A stretch of 64,000 bases of DNA from Selaginella moellendorffii (Eukaryota > Streptophyta > Lycopodiopsida > Selaginellales > Selaginellaceae). The position numbers were made by a program, and so were the translations under genes. The stretch is from assembly GCF_000143415.4 (NCBI RefSeq), contig NW_003314294.1:1552014-1616013 (forward strand), read 5' to 3'. Shown one piece after another: positions 18,295 to 29,600 of the stretch (position 1 is its first letter; the number at the start of each line of letters is the position of its first letter). The notes under the pieces are model-generated. The model was given only the letters and a program-made list of their open reading frames with translations, was not told where the DNA came from and made no database searches.

Positions 18295-18690
18295 GTATTA
18301 ATATTAAAAGACAATTCTTTGAGAGGATTTGCATTATACTAGAAGTGTTACAGCATGTTATTGGAAGTCTACGAAGTTGTTTTATTAATAAGGGGAAAGT
18401 AAAGATTGAATGGGGACTTGGGCTCCACCTAGACTCGGAGCAACTAAGCCAATATTAAAAGGATGGAAAGAAATTGGACGACGATGACAAGGAGAAGAGA
18501 GAGGTGAAGCAGTGGCAGGGGGAGGAGAAGTGATTGAGTAGACATTTCCTTGTTTAAAATAAAATGGCATGTGCCTCAATGCAGTTGAATTTTGTTATAT
18601 TTATATACTATATAAAGGTTTGGAAACCTTATTTTACAAGTGGGATAATGACAATTCCCACTTTAACGAAATAAAGCTTATCTTCAAGTT
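18295..18690. other. Right flank of the module, no gene
   Basis: No coding potential seen. It has a half palindrome at 18562-18583 and then a T/A-rich stretch with TATAAAGG near 18613 leading into the gypsy element. Confidence 0.4.
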
Positions 18691-19640
18691 TCGAGGACGA
18701 TAAAGTTTTACAACCGCCCCCGGTTGCACGAGTTTCAAAGTTTAAGCCCCCGAAACCACCCAATTTCAGAGGCATGCGGGACTATTAGGTTTTGGAAGAC
18801 TGGGTCTACGATATGGAAAACTATTTCATAGCGGTAAATGTAGATGATCGTATAAAAGTTGCATGCGTGCAATCCTTTCTCACCGATCATGCCAAAACTT
18901 GGTGGCTCCAAGTGTGTGCTGAAAAAGGGCAGACTCGAAGCTGGACCAAGATGTGGTCTCGTATCCGTAAGGAATACTTGCCAGATGATCTTGGTCTGAG
19001 ACTTCGCGCAAAGCTGCGGCGGTTAAAGTAGCGAGGGGACCTCATGCATTACATTAATGCGTTTGCTCAAAAGCGCATTATGATTGCAAATATAAGTGAT
19101 GAAGATGCTCGAAGTTATTTCTTGGAAGGTTTAAGTTCACTTTCTTAGAATGAGATTTTGAAGTTTAAGCCGAAGATGTATTTGGAGTGTAAGGAGGCAG
19201 TGCAGCAAGTTGCCTTTAGTCACTCGCTCATGGAACAATATCAGCAATCGTATGCTTGTAACTCGAATAAGAAAAGGAATTCTGGGAATAAACAAGGTGA
19301 TCGGAAACAAAGGGTGGAAGGCAGGTTCTGCTTGGAGGCTCACAAGCAATGGTTAACAAACTTGGTGGTGGTTGGAGACCACCAGTAACTTCTTCTGGCC
19401 CTAGGCCCTCTGTTCCTCCTCCTGGTGGGTACAAGCAGTAGCAACTTGCAAAACCTACTCCTAGCGGAACAAGTAGTGTGGGTCATTGCTTCCATTGTGG
19501 AGAGTCAGGACATAGGTCCTTGGAATGTCCCAACAAGCATAAGACAAGGTCTCGGGTTAATGTCATGAGGGAAGACGGTGGTGGTGAAGCTAAAAGGGTT
19601 TACGAGTTGGTCAATGCAAACTATGAGGAAGAGGAGGTAA
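18690..19640 (+). pseudogene. Chromovirus gag with zinc knuckle
   Basis: The capsid-like part includes WVYDMENYFIAV, then AKTWWLQV and the LRAKLRRL helix, typical of retrotransposon gag. A CCHC zinc knuckle, CFHCGESGHRSLEC, lies at 19487-19528. Stops (for example at 18787 and 19029) show decay. Confidence 0.8.
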
Positions 19641-19734
19641 ATTACTTTCGTTGCTTTCCTCAAGCTTTTCTCGCAATCAATGCAAACACTGATCCGTTGA
19701 TATATCTGGTAGGCTTTGTCCGTGGACACTGAAT

Positions 19735-19948
19735 CCGAGTGATGATTGACACAGGAGCTACGCACAACGTGGTATCCGAAGACTTAGTTAAGTTGTTAGG
19801 ATTGAATACTGAGCAAATGTCACCTATGCACTTCTGGTTTGCGGAAGGTGGGCAAGTAACCAGAAAGTTTGTGAGTGATGTTCCAATAAAAATATCCAAG
19901 TGGAAAGAAAGAGTGGACTTGGTAGTGTTGAAGATACCAGATTTTTAA
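19735..19948 (+). pseudogene. Chromovirus aspartic protease
   Basis: It contains the active-site loop MIDTGATHNVVSEDL and later the flap-like region of pepsin-type retroviral proteases. The adjacent stop at 19946 separates it from the RT in the current sequence. Confidence 0.8.
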
Positions 19949-20256
19949 ATGGTGTTTGGTATAGACTACTTCAACAAATATATAAAAGGGATTTATGGTG
20001 CTGGACAAAGTCGTATCACATTAAAGTCAGAAGGACATCCCGATGTGTCTTTTCAGTTGCAAAAGCGTTCCTCAAAGGATTGGGATGCTAAGTTTTTGAC
20101 TACAAGGGCCGCTCAAAAAGCAGCTAAGAAGGGATGTTAGACCTTTTGGGTTCAAGTGATGGAAGTTAAGGGTATTGGTGACTCAGTGATGGGGTTGATC
20201 TTATACCAAAGATATTAGAGTTGTTGGCGCGGAATTAGGATATCTTCCCGAAGAAT

Positions 20257-21613
20257 TTGCCACTAGGGCTACCTCTTAGCCGTGAGGTTGATCATCAGAT
20301 TGAGGTTATTCCGGGTTCTAAACCACCTACGAAAGCTCTATATCGGTTGAACATTAAGGAGATGGCTGAACTCAAGAAGCAACTCACGAAGCTTCTAACC
20401 AAGCAAGTCACTTTATGGAGTGCCAGTCCTTTTTGTTATGAAAAAGGATGGAACCATGAGGATGTGTATCGACTATTGGGCACTTAACAAGATCACAGTC
20501 AAAAACAATTATCCTTTGGTTCACATTGATGACTTGTTTAACCAACTCTTAAAGGCTAAGTATTTTACGTGACTTGATTTGCAGTTTGGGTATCATCAGA
20601 TATGGGTAGCAGATCAGGATGTGGAGAAAACAACCTTTAAGACTCAGTATGGATCTTATGAGTTCCTTGTTATGCCATTTAGGTTATGCAATGCTCCGGC
20701 AATGTTCAGCACTATGATGGATAGAATATTCGGAGATTATTTGGACACATTTGTTGTCCTATATATCGACGATGTTCTAGTCTTCAGCGAAATGTTGGAG
20801 GATCATTTGAAACACTTGGAGCTAGTGTTTCAGAAGTTGTGTGAACACAAACTATATGCTAAGAGAAGTAAATGCACTTTTGGACAATTGCGGGTAAACT
20901 TTCTCAAACATATAGTTGGTGGTTGCGTAATTGAGGTCAATCCAAAGAAGGTGGAAGTAGTGAAGTCTTGGGAAGTCCCGACCACTGTATCAAATGTTCG
21001 TTCCTTTCTCGGTTTGGCGGGATACTATTGCAAGTTTGTCCACAATTTTGCAAGAATTGCTCTTCCGTTAACTGAGATAATGAAGAGTAGTATTCCGTTT
21101 CATTGGACACCAGCTTGTCAACATGCTTTTGTACGGTTGAAGGAGATCTTGACTACAGTTCCTGTTCTCAGAATCCCAGATCTTGATAAACCCCTCAAAG
21201 TGCATTGTGATGCATCTGACTATCCTATTGGTGCCGTGTTGCAGCAAGATTGTGACAAAGCAGTTGGTGTTACGCTAAGGCGACATGGTTGTCCCGTTGT
21301 GTTCTATTCCAAAAAATTGGATGAAACTCAACGAAGATGGCCAACGCATGAGAAAGAGATGTTTGCTATAGTGTCGGCCCTGGAACACTAGAGACACTAC
21401 TTGGATGGACATACCAAGGTTTATATAAATAGTAACACACTAAGCTACTTTGCTACGCAGCCTAAACTTATGCCGAAGCAGTCTCGTTGGCAAGAGAAGC
21501 TTGCCAGATATGATATTGAAATCATATATAAACTTGGTAAAAACAATATTGTCCCAGATGCATTGAGTCATCAGGCTCAATTTCGGGCAATATTGGTAAT
21601 CAGTTTGGACTAG
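20257..21613 (+). pseudogene. Chromovirus reverse transcriptase and RNase H
   Basis: RT motifs are present: the region QFGYHQI, TAFKTQYGSYE-like KTTFKTQYGSYEF, and the catalytic YIDDVLVFS. Then come FLGLAGYYCKFV (connection) and the RNase H segment HCDASDYPIGAVL with FYSKKLDETQRRW. The start (about 20257-20570) has frame breaks, and stops occur at 20485 and 21389. Confidence 0.85.
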
Positions 21614-21699
21614 TTAGAGGATGTTCCGGCTTTGTATGGAAGTGATCCGTTAGCGAAGGCAATCTTACACTGTGCGGAGTTGTCGAAGTAGAACCCTAG

Positions 21700-22657
21700 T
21701 AGCGAAGCAGTGAAAGTTGCTAGTCGAACCAATGTGAAGCTTCACTACTTGGTTTGGGATGGGCTTATATTCTATAAGCAAGAACGATTGTATCTTCCCT
21801 CTAAGGATCTGCAACATATGTTTCTGCGGAAACATCATGATGTTCCAGCAGCGGGACATGGTGGACAACGAAAGACTCTAGCTTCATTGAAAAGGGATTT
21901 TTTCTGGTTTGGTATGGAAGGTGATGTAGCGGATTATGTCCGTTCCTACCCTATATGCCAGCAATGTAAGCGCAGAACTGAGAAGCAGGTTGGAAAGTTG
22001 CAGTGCATTCCAGCACCGGTATGGCCATTTCAGAGTGTGACACTTGATTTCGTCACTTGTTTGCCGATGTCGAAGGGTTATGATACTTTGATGGTGGTTG
22101 TGGATCAGTTGTCAAAGATTGCACACTTCATTCCAACTGTGGGAATAGTAAATGCGAAACAAGCAGCAAAGCTCTTTTTCTATGAAGTAGTGTGGGTTCG
22201 TGGTCTTCCTGAAGAGATGATCTCAGATAGAGATTCAAGGTTTATGAGGAAGTTTTGGGGCATACTGTTCCAGCTGTTTGGTACCAAGTTGAAGTTTAGT
22301 ATAGCTTATTATCCTCAAACTGATGGGCAGACCGAACGCATGAATGCTCAAGTTGAGGATTATCTGCGGTACTATGTCACGGCGGACCAATGTGACTGGG
22401 TTGAGCATTTAGACACAGCAGAAATTTGTTATAACAACACATTTCACAATGCTATAGGCTGTTCTTCATGGGAGATATTGCAAGGGAATGCTCGTGGGTT
22501 TCCTCAACAAATTGTTGTACCAAAACAAATGTCAAAAGTGTTGGTCCTGGTTGTTGAGACTTATGTGGAGCAGCTACGCCAAGGTTGGTCTAGGGATACT
22601 GAGGCGATGGGCAAAACTCAGGATAGGTATCGACATGATAAGGTCCCATGTCCATGA
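21700..22657 (+). pseudogene. Chromovirus integrase
   Basis: HHCC zinc-binding segment (KHHDVPAAGHGG ... CQQC), then the DDE core: LDFVTCLPMSKGYDT (first Asp), ISDRDSRFMRKFW (second Asp) and YYPQTDGQTERMN leading to the Glu. The frame is open for 315 codons and ends in a frameshift. Confidence 0.85.
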
Positions 22658-22659
22658 TG

Positions 22660-22925
22660 TGTTTCATGTCAGTTTACTGGCACCATATCATGTTGATGCA
22701 GATCGCTCTATGGACATTCGTCCCTCTCCAGAAGTTGTCAATGGTGACATGGAGTATGAGGTCGACGTGATTCTCTTGTCTCGCAAAGCTCGTGGTGGTC
22801 GTTCCAAGGAATATCTAGTTAAGTGGAAAGGTTAACCAACTTGTGAATCAACTTGGGAACCTCTTAGGAATCTTACACATGCTCGTGAGCTTGTCACAGA
22901 GTATGAGAATAGTAATAAAGACTAA
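22660..22925 (+). pseudogene. Chromovirus integrase tail and chromodomain
   Basis: VFHVSLLAPYH is followed by the chromodomain EYEVDVILLSR ... EYLVKWKG, one stop, then STWEPLRNL and ARELVTEYE. The chromodomain normally targets new copies to marked chromatin. Confidence 0.8.
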
Positions 22926-22988
22926 CTTTTGTAAACTTTGTAATAAATCTTGCAAATTAATAAAGTAATATATTTCTATATATCAAAG

Positions 22989-23454
22989 TGTCGTTCCTCT
23001 CGTTCATTAGTACTTGGGTCAGTTTTGGCAGGCTGACTTCGGCACTTCGGTGCATGGGTTCAATCCATAACCATGGGGATAACTATTATAGACTAATCAC
23101 AAGTCCCCACCTCTCTCTCAATGACTCATTTTTGCAAAAGGTGTGGTTGTGTAAACAACTTAATTTGCCAGTTTATAATAGTTGTCTAAATCTTCCCGAC
23201 GGGGTTGATTTATTGCTCAGGGGAAGTTGGGCCTCTAGCCTTCTCCCTATGTCCCTGCAGGCAGGATGTATCATTCCTTTGTAAGCCGAGTGGTATTTAG
23301 AGCAACAAGGGTGGCTAACTCTGTTGGTCATTTCCTTGTCGGTAATGGCCAAAGTGTGTCTGAGTCTTAACATCTTTAGACGTAGAGGAGAGGTCGTTCC
23401 ATAACTCATTTAAGTTGATGCGTTTCCCACATAGTATGCTTTCCATTAACTTTC
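22989..23454 (+). other. Non-coding stretch with tRNA-like B-box
   Basis: It follows the chromovirus coding end. GGTTCAATCC with flanking complementary bases (near 23060) resembles a pol III B-box, but no tRNA fold is clear. It may be LTR sequence not shared with the solo LTR. Confidence 0.3.
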
Positions 23455-24127
23455 AAAGTTGTTTCCTTGACGGTTTGCCAGTCCTTATGGACACTCTTTC
23501 CTTACTGCCATGACGGCAAAAGGTCGGTACAGCTGGTTCCCTTTATTGTTCCCACTTGAGCTAGTTGAGAAACTGGTCAATGACCTTGTACTTAAATCGA
23601 ATAAACATAAGGTAGGAACCCTATGTGTTTCTTGCTGAGCATACTCGGCCTAGTTTGAGAAATTCCTGTCATTGGCTTGCACTTGTTAGTATCAAGAACC
23701 CCCGCGTATTGAGACTAGTCCCTCAATATTGCTGAATGATAGCTTATCGTGTCTGCCAAACACCCTCGCTATCATGCCCTTAGTGTTGGTCTCATTTTGG
23801 TCCCAAATGCTAATTATGGAAAGTGTCTAGATTTGCTCATTTGGCATATCTACGGAATGTAGAAATTGGCCTGAACACAATGGTGTTCGTCCGTGTCCAA
23901 ATTTGCAATCTAGCGCCATTCCATATTTAGTAAGTTTCGAGCTTGTCCCAAAGACTAACTCCTAATACTAAGGGAGGCTTGGGGTGAAAGCCCATGTGCC
24001 AAACTCCGTCTGATACCATTTTGTGGAGGTGCTGGATACGGGGAGCTGGTGCTCGTGGGATTGTACCAGACCCTCGTTTCGTAGTGCAACGGGCTTAGAG
24101 TTCGGCTCCAAATTCATGTGCACTACA
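23455..24127 (+). mobile_element. LTR remnant related to the solo LTR at 63041
   Basis: Long matches to 63075-63962 include TTGAGACTAGTCCCTCAATA, TGGCATATCTACGGAATGTA and GGGGAGCTGGTGCTCGTGGG. It ends ACTACA at 24127. It lacks the poly-G block seen in the other two copies. Confidence 0.75.
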
Positions 24128-24786
24128 GTATAGCTAGTAACTACCAATGTTTCCAGCACAAATTTGCAAAGGTGGCTATTTCTGTAACACAATTTTGTCA
24201 ACTAGACTAGTAATGTCAAGCTTGGAGAGTCAACTATTTGGTCAATAGGGCTATTTTTTAGGATCAACCACTTGATGACATTGCACTTACTCTAACAATT
24301 AATCTCTCCCGAGAGCAAATATTGGAGTTAGAGAGCTTCTAAAGCAGAAAAGGAAAAATGTCCCTCTATGAAGCTACACTTCAACCTCACTAGATCTTCT
24401 AAGTAGTCATTGAAAGCTTTAGCTGCACAAGAAGCAAAGTTTGCTAGTACATGTCTGAACTTAGATAGACTTCAAGAGTGGGTTGGTAGAAGGACAACAC
24501 TAGCAGCAAGGTTAGTGTTTAAGATGGTGGAAGAAGTTGTTGTTGGAACTCCTATAGAATTAAGTTATGAACCACTTGGGGACATGAGGACAGCCTATAT
24601 GAAGCATTCACAAACATTTAATGGGCCCAACATCACTTCTTCTAGCTCTCACTATCTAAGGAACATAAAATGGAGGAGATGCTAGTTGTTACACAAGTAA
24701 ATCTAGTGCTAGAGGTTGAGAAGGTTATTGCTTAGTTTCTCGTATCAACTAGTCAACTTGAAGAGTCAATACCAAGAGTAATATGT
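24128..24786. other. No recognisable gene
   Basis: Moderately AT-rich with a 91-codon plus-strand frame (24410-24685) of no known family. Retrotransposon gag debris is possible. Confidence 0.35.
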
Positions 24787-25122
24787 AAACAACCAAAGAG
24801 AATGACTTAAGAGACAACCCATGGGGTTCAAATATAAAAAGAAAGGGCCCATGAATAAGATGTAAACTCCTAAATTTAGACTTTCCAGAGGAAACTTAAC
24901 CCTAAATATCCCAAGACCCTTAACCAATTGAAAAAGGGGGTACACTTTTGTTCATAGGCCCTTTCCCTCTATATTTGAACTCTATGGATCATCTCTCGAG
25001 TTGTTCCCTTTGTTTTCTTATACAACAGTGCACCCTCTTTTCCAATCAGTTAAGGGTCTTGGGATAGTTTGAATAGTGTTGAGCTAAGTGACCTCCCGGG
25101 AAGTCTAAATTCAAGAGCTTAC

Positions 25123-26665
25123 TGTAAGCAACTAAATTTTCCATTCCACTTTAGTCACTTAACCACACCTTCGACCACTTGGAGGAGTCTTAATCACAAC
25201 CTCCATAAGTCCATTTTAGGACTTGAAACTTACTAGCCCCGAGAATGGCATCCATGCCGCTCAACATTTGCACTTGGTCCAAGTGCTCCACATGTCCGAT
25301 CCCATGACCGACACTCAAAAGTACCACCGACATGGCAGCCTGTTACGCTAATGCCATGCCCAATCACCTTTGCCACACTGGTAGTCCAATACCACTTGTA
25401 TCATAGTCTTGGCTCTCCAAGACTAGGCAAACCATCCGTGAGTGGTCATCTCAGATCCAATCCTTAGCATCCTTAGGATGCCCACCGACAAGGGGAATAG
25501 CCTCCCCCAATATCCCTCTGTCAGTCCCCATTAAGTCCCTTTCTGCCCTTGGCCATGTTTGCCAACACTGCCACTAGATCGAGGCCCACAGGCCCGACCA
25601 CTAAGTCCCACGGTCCTCTGGGACTTCCTCACCTCACGACTGTGTCCTTGGTCACTACCCTAGAGGGCTACTCCTCTTCCTTTCCACAGTCTGGGCCTTT
25701 GGGACAACATTTCGGAACACCGTGGCCTTACGCGAGCCACCTGGGTACTCTCCCCGCCTTCCGCCCTTGGGTGCTCTAGCCATGGGCTTAGAGCGAGGTT
25801 CCATTGAGCCACGCCTGGTATCCAAGTAGGTAGTGCCACCCACACTTGGACTGGGAGCATCGGCCAGTCGATCTCCCGAAGGAACTAGAGCTGGCTCTTG
25901 AACACTTCACCAAGCTACCCCGCTTGTCGGTCCGTGTTCACTCTAGTTTTGGACTTCCCAGTGGTCAGCTCCTCACCCAACACTGGGTTTGGCCTTCCTG
26001 GGCCAAACTGGCCTTTCCTGGCCAAACTGGCTCCAACCCCCACACTCTCCCTACTATACTTTTGGCCCCCCCCCCCCCCCCTGGGGGACGATCGCTTTGG
26101 GCTTTCACCCAACTGCCTGTATTAGTATTTGGACTCGGACTCGGACTCGGACTCGGTCTCGGTCCCGGATTCGGACTCGGACTCGGTCTCAGTCTCGGTC
26201 TCGGTCCCGGTCCCGGTCTCGGTTCCATCTCGGACTCCATTTGGGGTCCATCTCGGACTCCATCTCGGACTCCATATCGGACTCCACTTCGGATCCATCT
26301 CGAACTCCATCTCGGACTCCATATCGGACTCCACTTCGGGTCCATCTCGGACTCCATCTCGGACTCCATATCAGACTCCACTTCGGGTCCATCTCGGACT
26401 CCATCTCGGGTCCGCCTCGGACTCCATCTCGGACACTTCCATGTGTCATGTGTTGGTCCTTTCGGGTCCCTTTTTAGAGCCTCTCTTATGGCTCGCTTCG
26501 TGCTCATTCCTCGAGCACTTTGTTGGGAGTTCCACTCTCGCTCTCGACCTTTCATGTCGGAGTTTTTAGTCCAAACGTGTTACGTTTGTTTGGCTTTCGC
26601 TTCAGCCACTACCATGTGGCACCCTTCCAGCTCCACTTTGGGGCCTAGGGACTTTGTGTCTCACA
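25123..26665 (-). repeat. LARD 3' LTR (left)
   Basis: 1543 bp, TG...CA on either strand. It includes a poly-C run at 26068-26082 and a CTCGGACTCCAT minisatellite (26131-26434). On the minus strand the interior adjacent to it is purine-rich (GGGTGGTGGAGT), as expected for a polypurine tract. Confidence 0.85.
26131..26434. repeat. CTCGGA / CTCGGACTCCAT minisatellite in LTR
   Basis: A 6-bp (CTCGGA) part with CTCGGT variants turns into 12-18 bp units of CTCGGACTCCAT and CTCGGGTCCAT. Length differs among LTR copies: about 304 bp here, 480 bp at 31839-32320 and 537 bp at 57999-58535. Confidence 0.85.
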
Positions 26666-29600
26666 ACTCCACCACCCATAGACGAAGTTCGATGTCCTCA
26701 TCGAACGGTAAACCATTTTATAAAGTAACACTCGCATGTGTTACCATTTCCATCCTTGGCACCTAGCCAATATTTGTCAATGGTTTGACATTGAAGGCTC
26801 ACCATGCCTTCTCCATATTCGTCAATGGTTTGACATTGAAAGCTCACCATGCCTTTTGCATATTCCTCAATAGTTTGACACCAAAGGCTTACCATGCCTT
26901 GCCCATCCTCTAAGGAGGGTAGTCTCTCCAACTTAGAGACTGATTGGAGCACATGTAGTGGTTCTCTCCTTTTATTGGTTTAGTTCTTGCTAAACCTCTT
27001 AGAGACCCTTCTCTAAGTCAATCCCACTATTCCTTCTCGAGTAGTCTCAATTTCCATCTATTGAACGTTTGCACCTTAGAACTTTTACTCTTTTGACTTT
27101 TGGAAGTCAATTTCCCAGGTGTCTTCAACACCTTGCATTGCACAGATTGTGCAACTCCACTTCCCCATCTTAGAAAGTTCATTACTTGAGGGCACTATCA
27201 TCCTCTCTTCTATTTCGTGCCACCTTAAGCACTAAGTTCCATTTATCATACTTTGTGCTAGGGCTGTCCATGGCCCTATCATTTGGCTACCTTACCGCTC
27301 CCTCCCTTGGAGCTTCCACTTTCGCCAAATCGGAGCAATTCGGAATCCATCCTTAGAAACACACTTCCTTTCCCGCAATTTGTTAGCAGCCAACACATTA
27401 GTGTTCCTCGCCTAACTTTGTCACTTGGATTCCTTCCAAGGGATTCCACAGCCCTATCTTGGCCACTCATCTTTTGCTCCTATCCGTTGATTGTTGCACC
27501 AAGCAACATCGAATCTCTACCTCCCTCCTTGAGGTATTCTTTTGATTCCATAGCAAAGGCTCTGCTTTGCCAAGACTAGGGTGTTCACCCCTAGTAAGTC
27601 TCTTTAGCAACTTCTGCTATGGGCCCCTTCCATGGCCCAACATTGTGACCCTCCCATAGGTCCGTTCTAGAGACTACTTTCTTGAACTCACAATACTATT
27701 ATATCGTTGTAGTTCATTTCCCTTAGGTGTCTTTCCCACTTGGTCACCTTGACCAAGCCACACCATTATCAACAGTTCAAATCAACGCTTTGAACTAGGA
27801 ACCTTGTTCCTTAACCTTAAAAGGACCTTGTCCTTATTTAGCCATATGATCACCTAGTGATTTAATCTTGACACCTTAACAGGTTTGCCAATAGGTATTA
27901 GGTCTTCTAGACCCCTCTATGTTGTTGACTATGACCCTGGGGGCATCCCCCACACTTGGCGGTGCGCCCAAGCCAGCCCTTCCGGCCAAGGATCCATAGC
28001 AACTGAGATTGGCTGTCCCCATCTCATTCACCACGTCCTTGGTGCCACTCGCACCAAAGCATTCAAGTTAGATATGCCAAGCCACACTAAGCAATCTAAT
28101 CGTGCATCACGACTCCGAGGCATCCCTCGCTTGGTAGTGTGCCCAAGCCAGTCTCCACACTGAGAGTCCATGACCACCGAAAAATGAGCGTCCTCATATT
28201 CCAAACCATCACCACGCCCTAGTGAGTTGGGACTCGAGCCCAAGCACTAGAGGGTCGGGACTCGAACCCAACCTCCGTATATGCATCTACGGACGGCATC
28301 ACCCAGGATGCCTGGCGTGACTCATCATGCCGGTGCACCAACTTATACTTAAAGCGCGCTACAGATCACAGCTTAGGAACCTAGTTCCTCCACACTGCCA
28401 AGTCCTCTCACTTGACAAGTTTGTGATCATGCATGGACTCCTCCATGCTTGGCCCCATGGCCCACCTTTTTGAAGTTATCACCTTCAACTAGGGTATTTG
28501 TTCCCCCGACTTGCCAATCTCGCTTGGCAAGTCCTCCGACCACTGTAACATGGTTCCTGCATAAGCGTGAAAATCCTTGACCATCAACTTTCGTTCAAAG
28601 CCCTCTCTTTGAACACTCGGGAACTACTTCCCTAACCCTGATAGCCTTGCCTCATGGCAAGCTTCAAGACCACACTTCTGCTGCGCCACTCTAATTTCGC
28701 GCGTTTCATGAACCATTTACACTTGGCCTTTCTAAGTACTAAGCTACCTATAATCGTCTTTGGGAACCTTGAAGGAACTCTGTCCCTTAGCTTGCTAAGG
28801 CCTCCCTTTTCACAAGCTTTATATTTGCCATATAGTCTAACATGGACAATTCCATATTTTAGACTCTCCATGGTATCACGGTTGCTAGCAACAACATCCT
28901 CGAGCACCCTCTTGATTCTCCACTCCCAACTTACACAACCCCCGTTGGATATGCCCTTTGATTTCTATGGTTTAGTTCCATCCCAATACTACTTGCCTTT
29001 TGGCCCCATATGTTTCTTTTGGTTATTCTCCTCCAGACTAGGAGGATAGCTTTGCACATTTTACTATGCCTTAGCAAGTATTCTTAGGGATGAACCTACC
29101 CGATAGCCTAGGGAATGGTTCCTCAATCTTGGGCATGCTCATCTTATAATCCCACATATCGGGATTAACGTTGCTGCTTATGGACCTTTACATGCCCATC
29201 ACTAGCCTTGCCAAAATTCCATTTTTGGCTTTGTCCAATTCGGGTAAACAGTCTTCTCCTGTCTCCACAACCTTGGACATTTGGATAGCACCTGCTATCC
29301 ATCATTCGCTAGGGACTTAGTCCCTTGGGCCTTATCTATTGCCCTTGCGACACGAAACACCTTCTAGTGTTCTAGAGTGTTTGGGTGTCCCAATGATAGC
29401 CTCCTGACAATAAGCATTCCCGTTTACAACATTGACTTACTATATTGCAACATAAGCAATTTATCCCCCGTAAGGGTATATCTAACTTCTTTATGCCATT
29501 AAGAAGTCTTGGGTAGCCACCTTCTACCCATTTAACCAATTATCTTGCACCTTTTGCTTAGTTGCCCCATAATTGTCAAGTCCTATAACTCATTGCTTGG

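Larger units (their letters stand above)
6143..18583. mobile_element. Candidate 12.4-kb element: divergent transposase-like and ParB/FCP1-like genes with dispersed palindromes
   Basis: Two long divergent genes and a small ORF share unusual traits: 38-57 bp introns, a ~240-250 bp first intron ending at the start codon, and about 25 copies of one palindrome that I do not see in the other 51 kb. The outermost copies are half palindromes in opposite orientation: GGGCACATGCCATT at left (6146-6157) and AATGGCATGTGCC at right (about 18563-18575). Each has a T/A-rich inner flank that also matches in reverse (CTATTT / AAATAA). I found no target duplication outside them, so the limits are tentative. 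The presence of a DDE-like protein suggests a DNA transposon or larger selfish element; this is inference. Confidence 0.5.
6143..18583. repeat. Family of ~25 short palindromes (core GGCRTGNGNNCNCAYGCC)
   Basis: Copies read directly: 6143-6157 (half), 6223-6246, 6612-6632, 6634-6655, 8046-8069, 8103-8126, 9962-9985, 10060-10085, 10643-10669, 10717-10741, 11582-11605, 11661-11684, 11819-11842, 11947-11970, 12689-12712, 12766-12789, 12826-12849, 14100-14126, 15575-15598, 15716-15739, 15907-15930, 17119-17142, 17194-17217, 18238-18246 (half), 18271-18294, 18562-18583 (half). Arms are AATGGCRTG and CAYGCCATT with a variable 4-6 bp centre, often GGCC. Arm changes are often compensated (A in one arm with T in the other), consistent with selection for symmetry. 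Confidence 0.9.
18690..24127 (+). mobile_element. Decayed Ty3/gypsy chromovirus
   Basis: Domains occur in the standard order gag, CCHC, protease, RT, RNase H, integrase, chromodomain over 18690-22925, with several stops and frame changes. No 5' LTR or primer site is evident. Downstream, 23455-24127 resembles the solo LTR at 63041-63962 and ends in GCACTACA, so it is the likely 3' LTR remnant. Confidence 0.8.

Noticed and set aside
6143-18583. CRISPR array interpretation of the recurring palindrome
   Set aside because: Spacing is irregular (about 50-2000 bp), the copies lie in introns, exons and promoters, and the setting is eukaryotic.
25846-26569. Long plus-strand frames with GLGLGLG or SISDSISD repeats (also at 31536-32598 and 57785-58670) and their minus-strand partners
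   Set aside because: They are translations of the CTCGGA/CTCGGACTCCAT minisatellite in LARD LTRs. All frames are open because the repeat unit is a multiple of three without stops; no protein signature exists.
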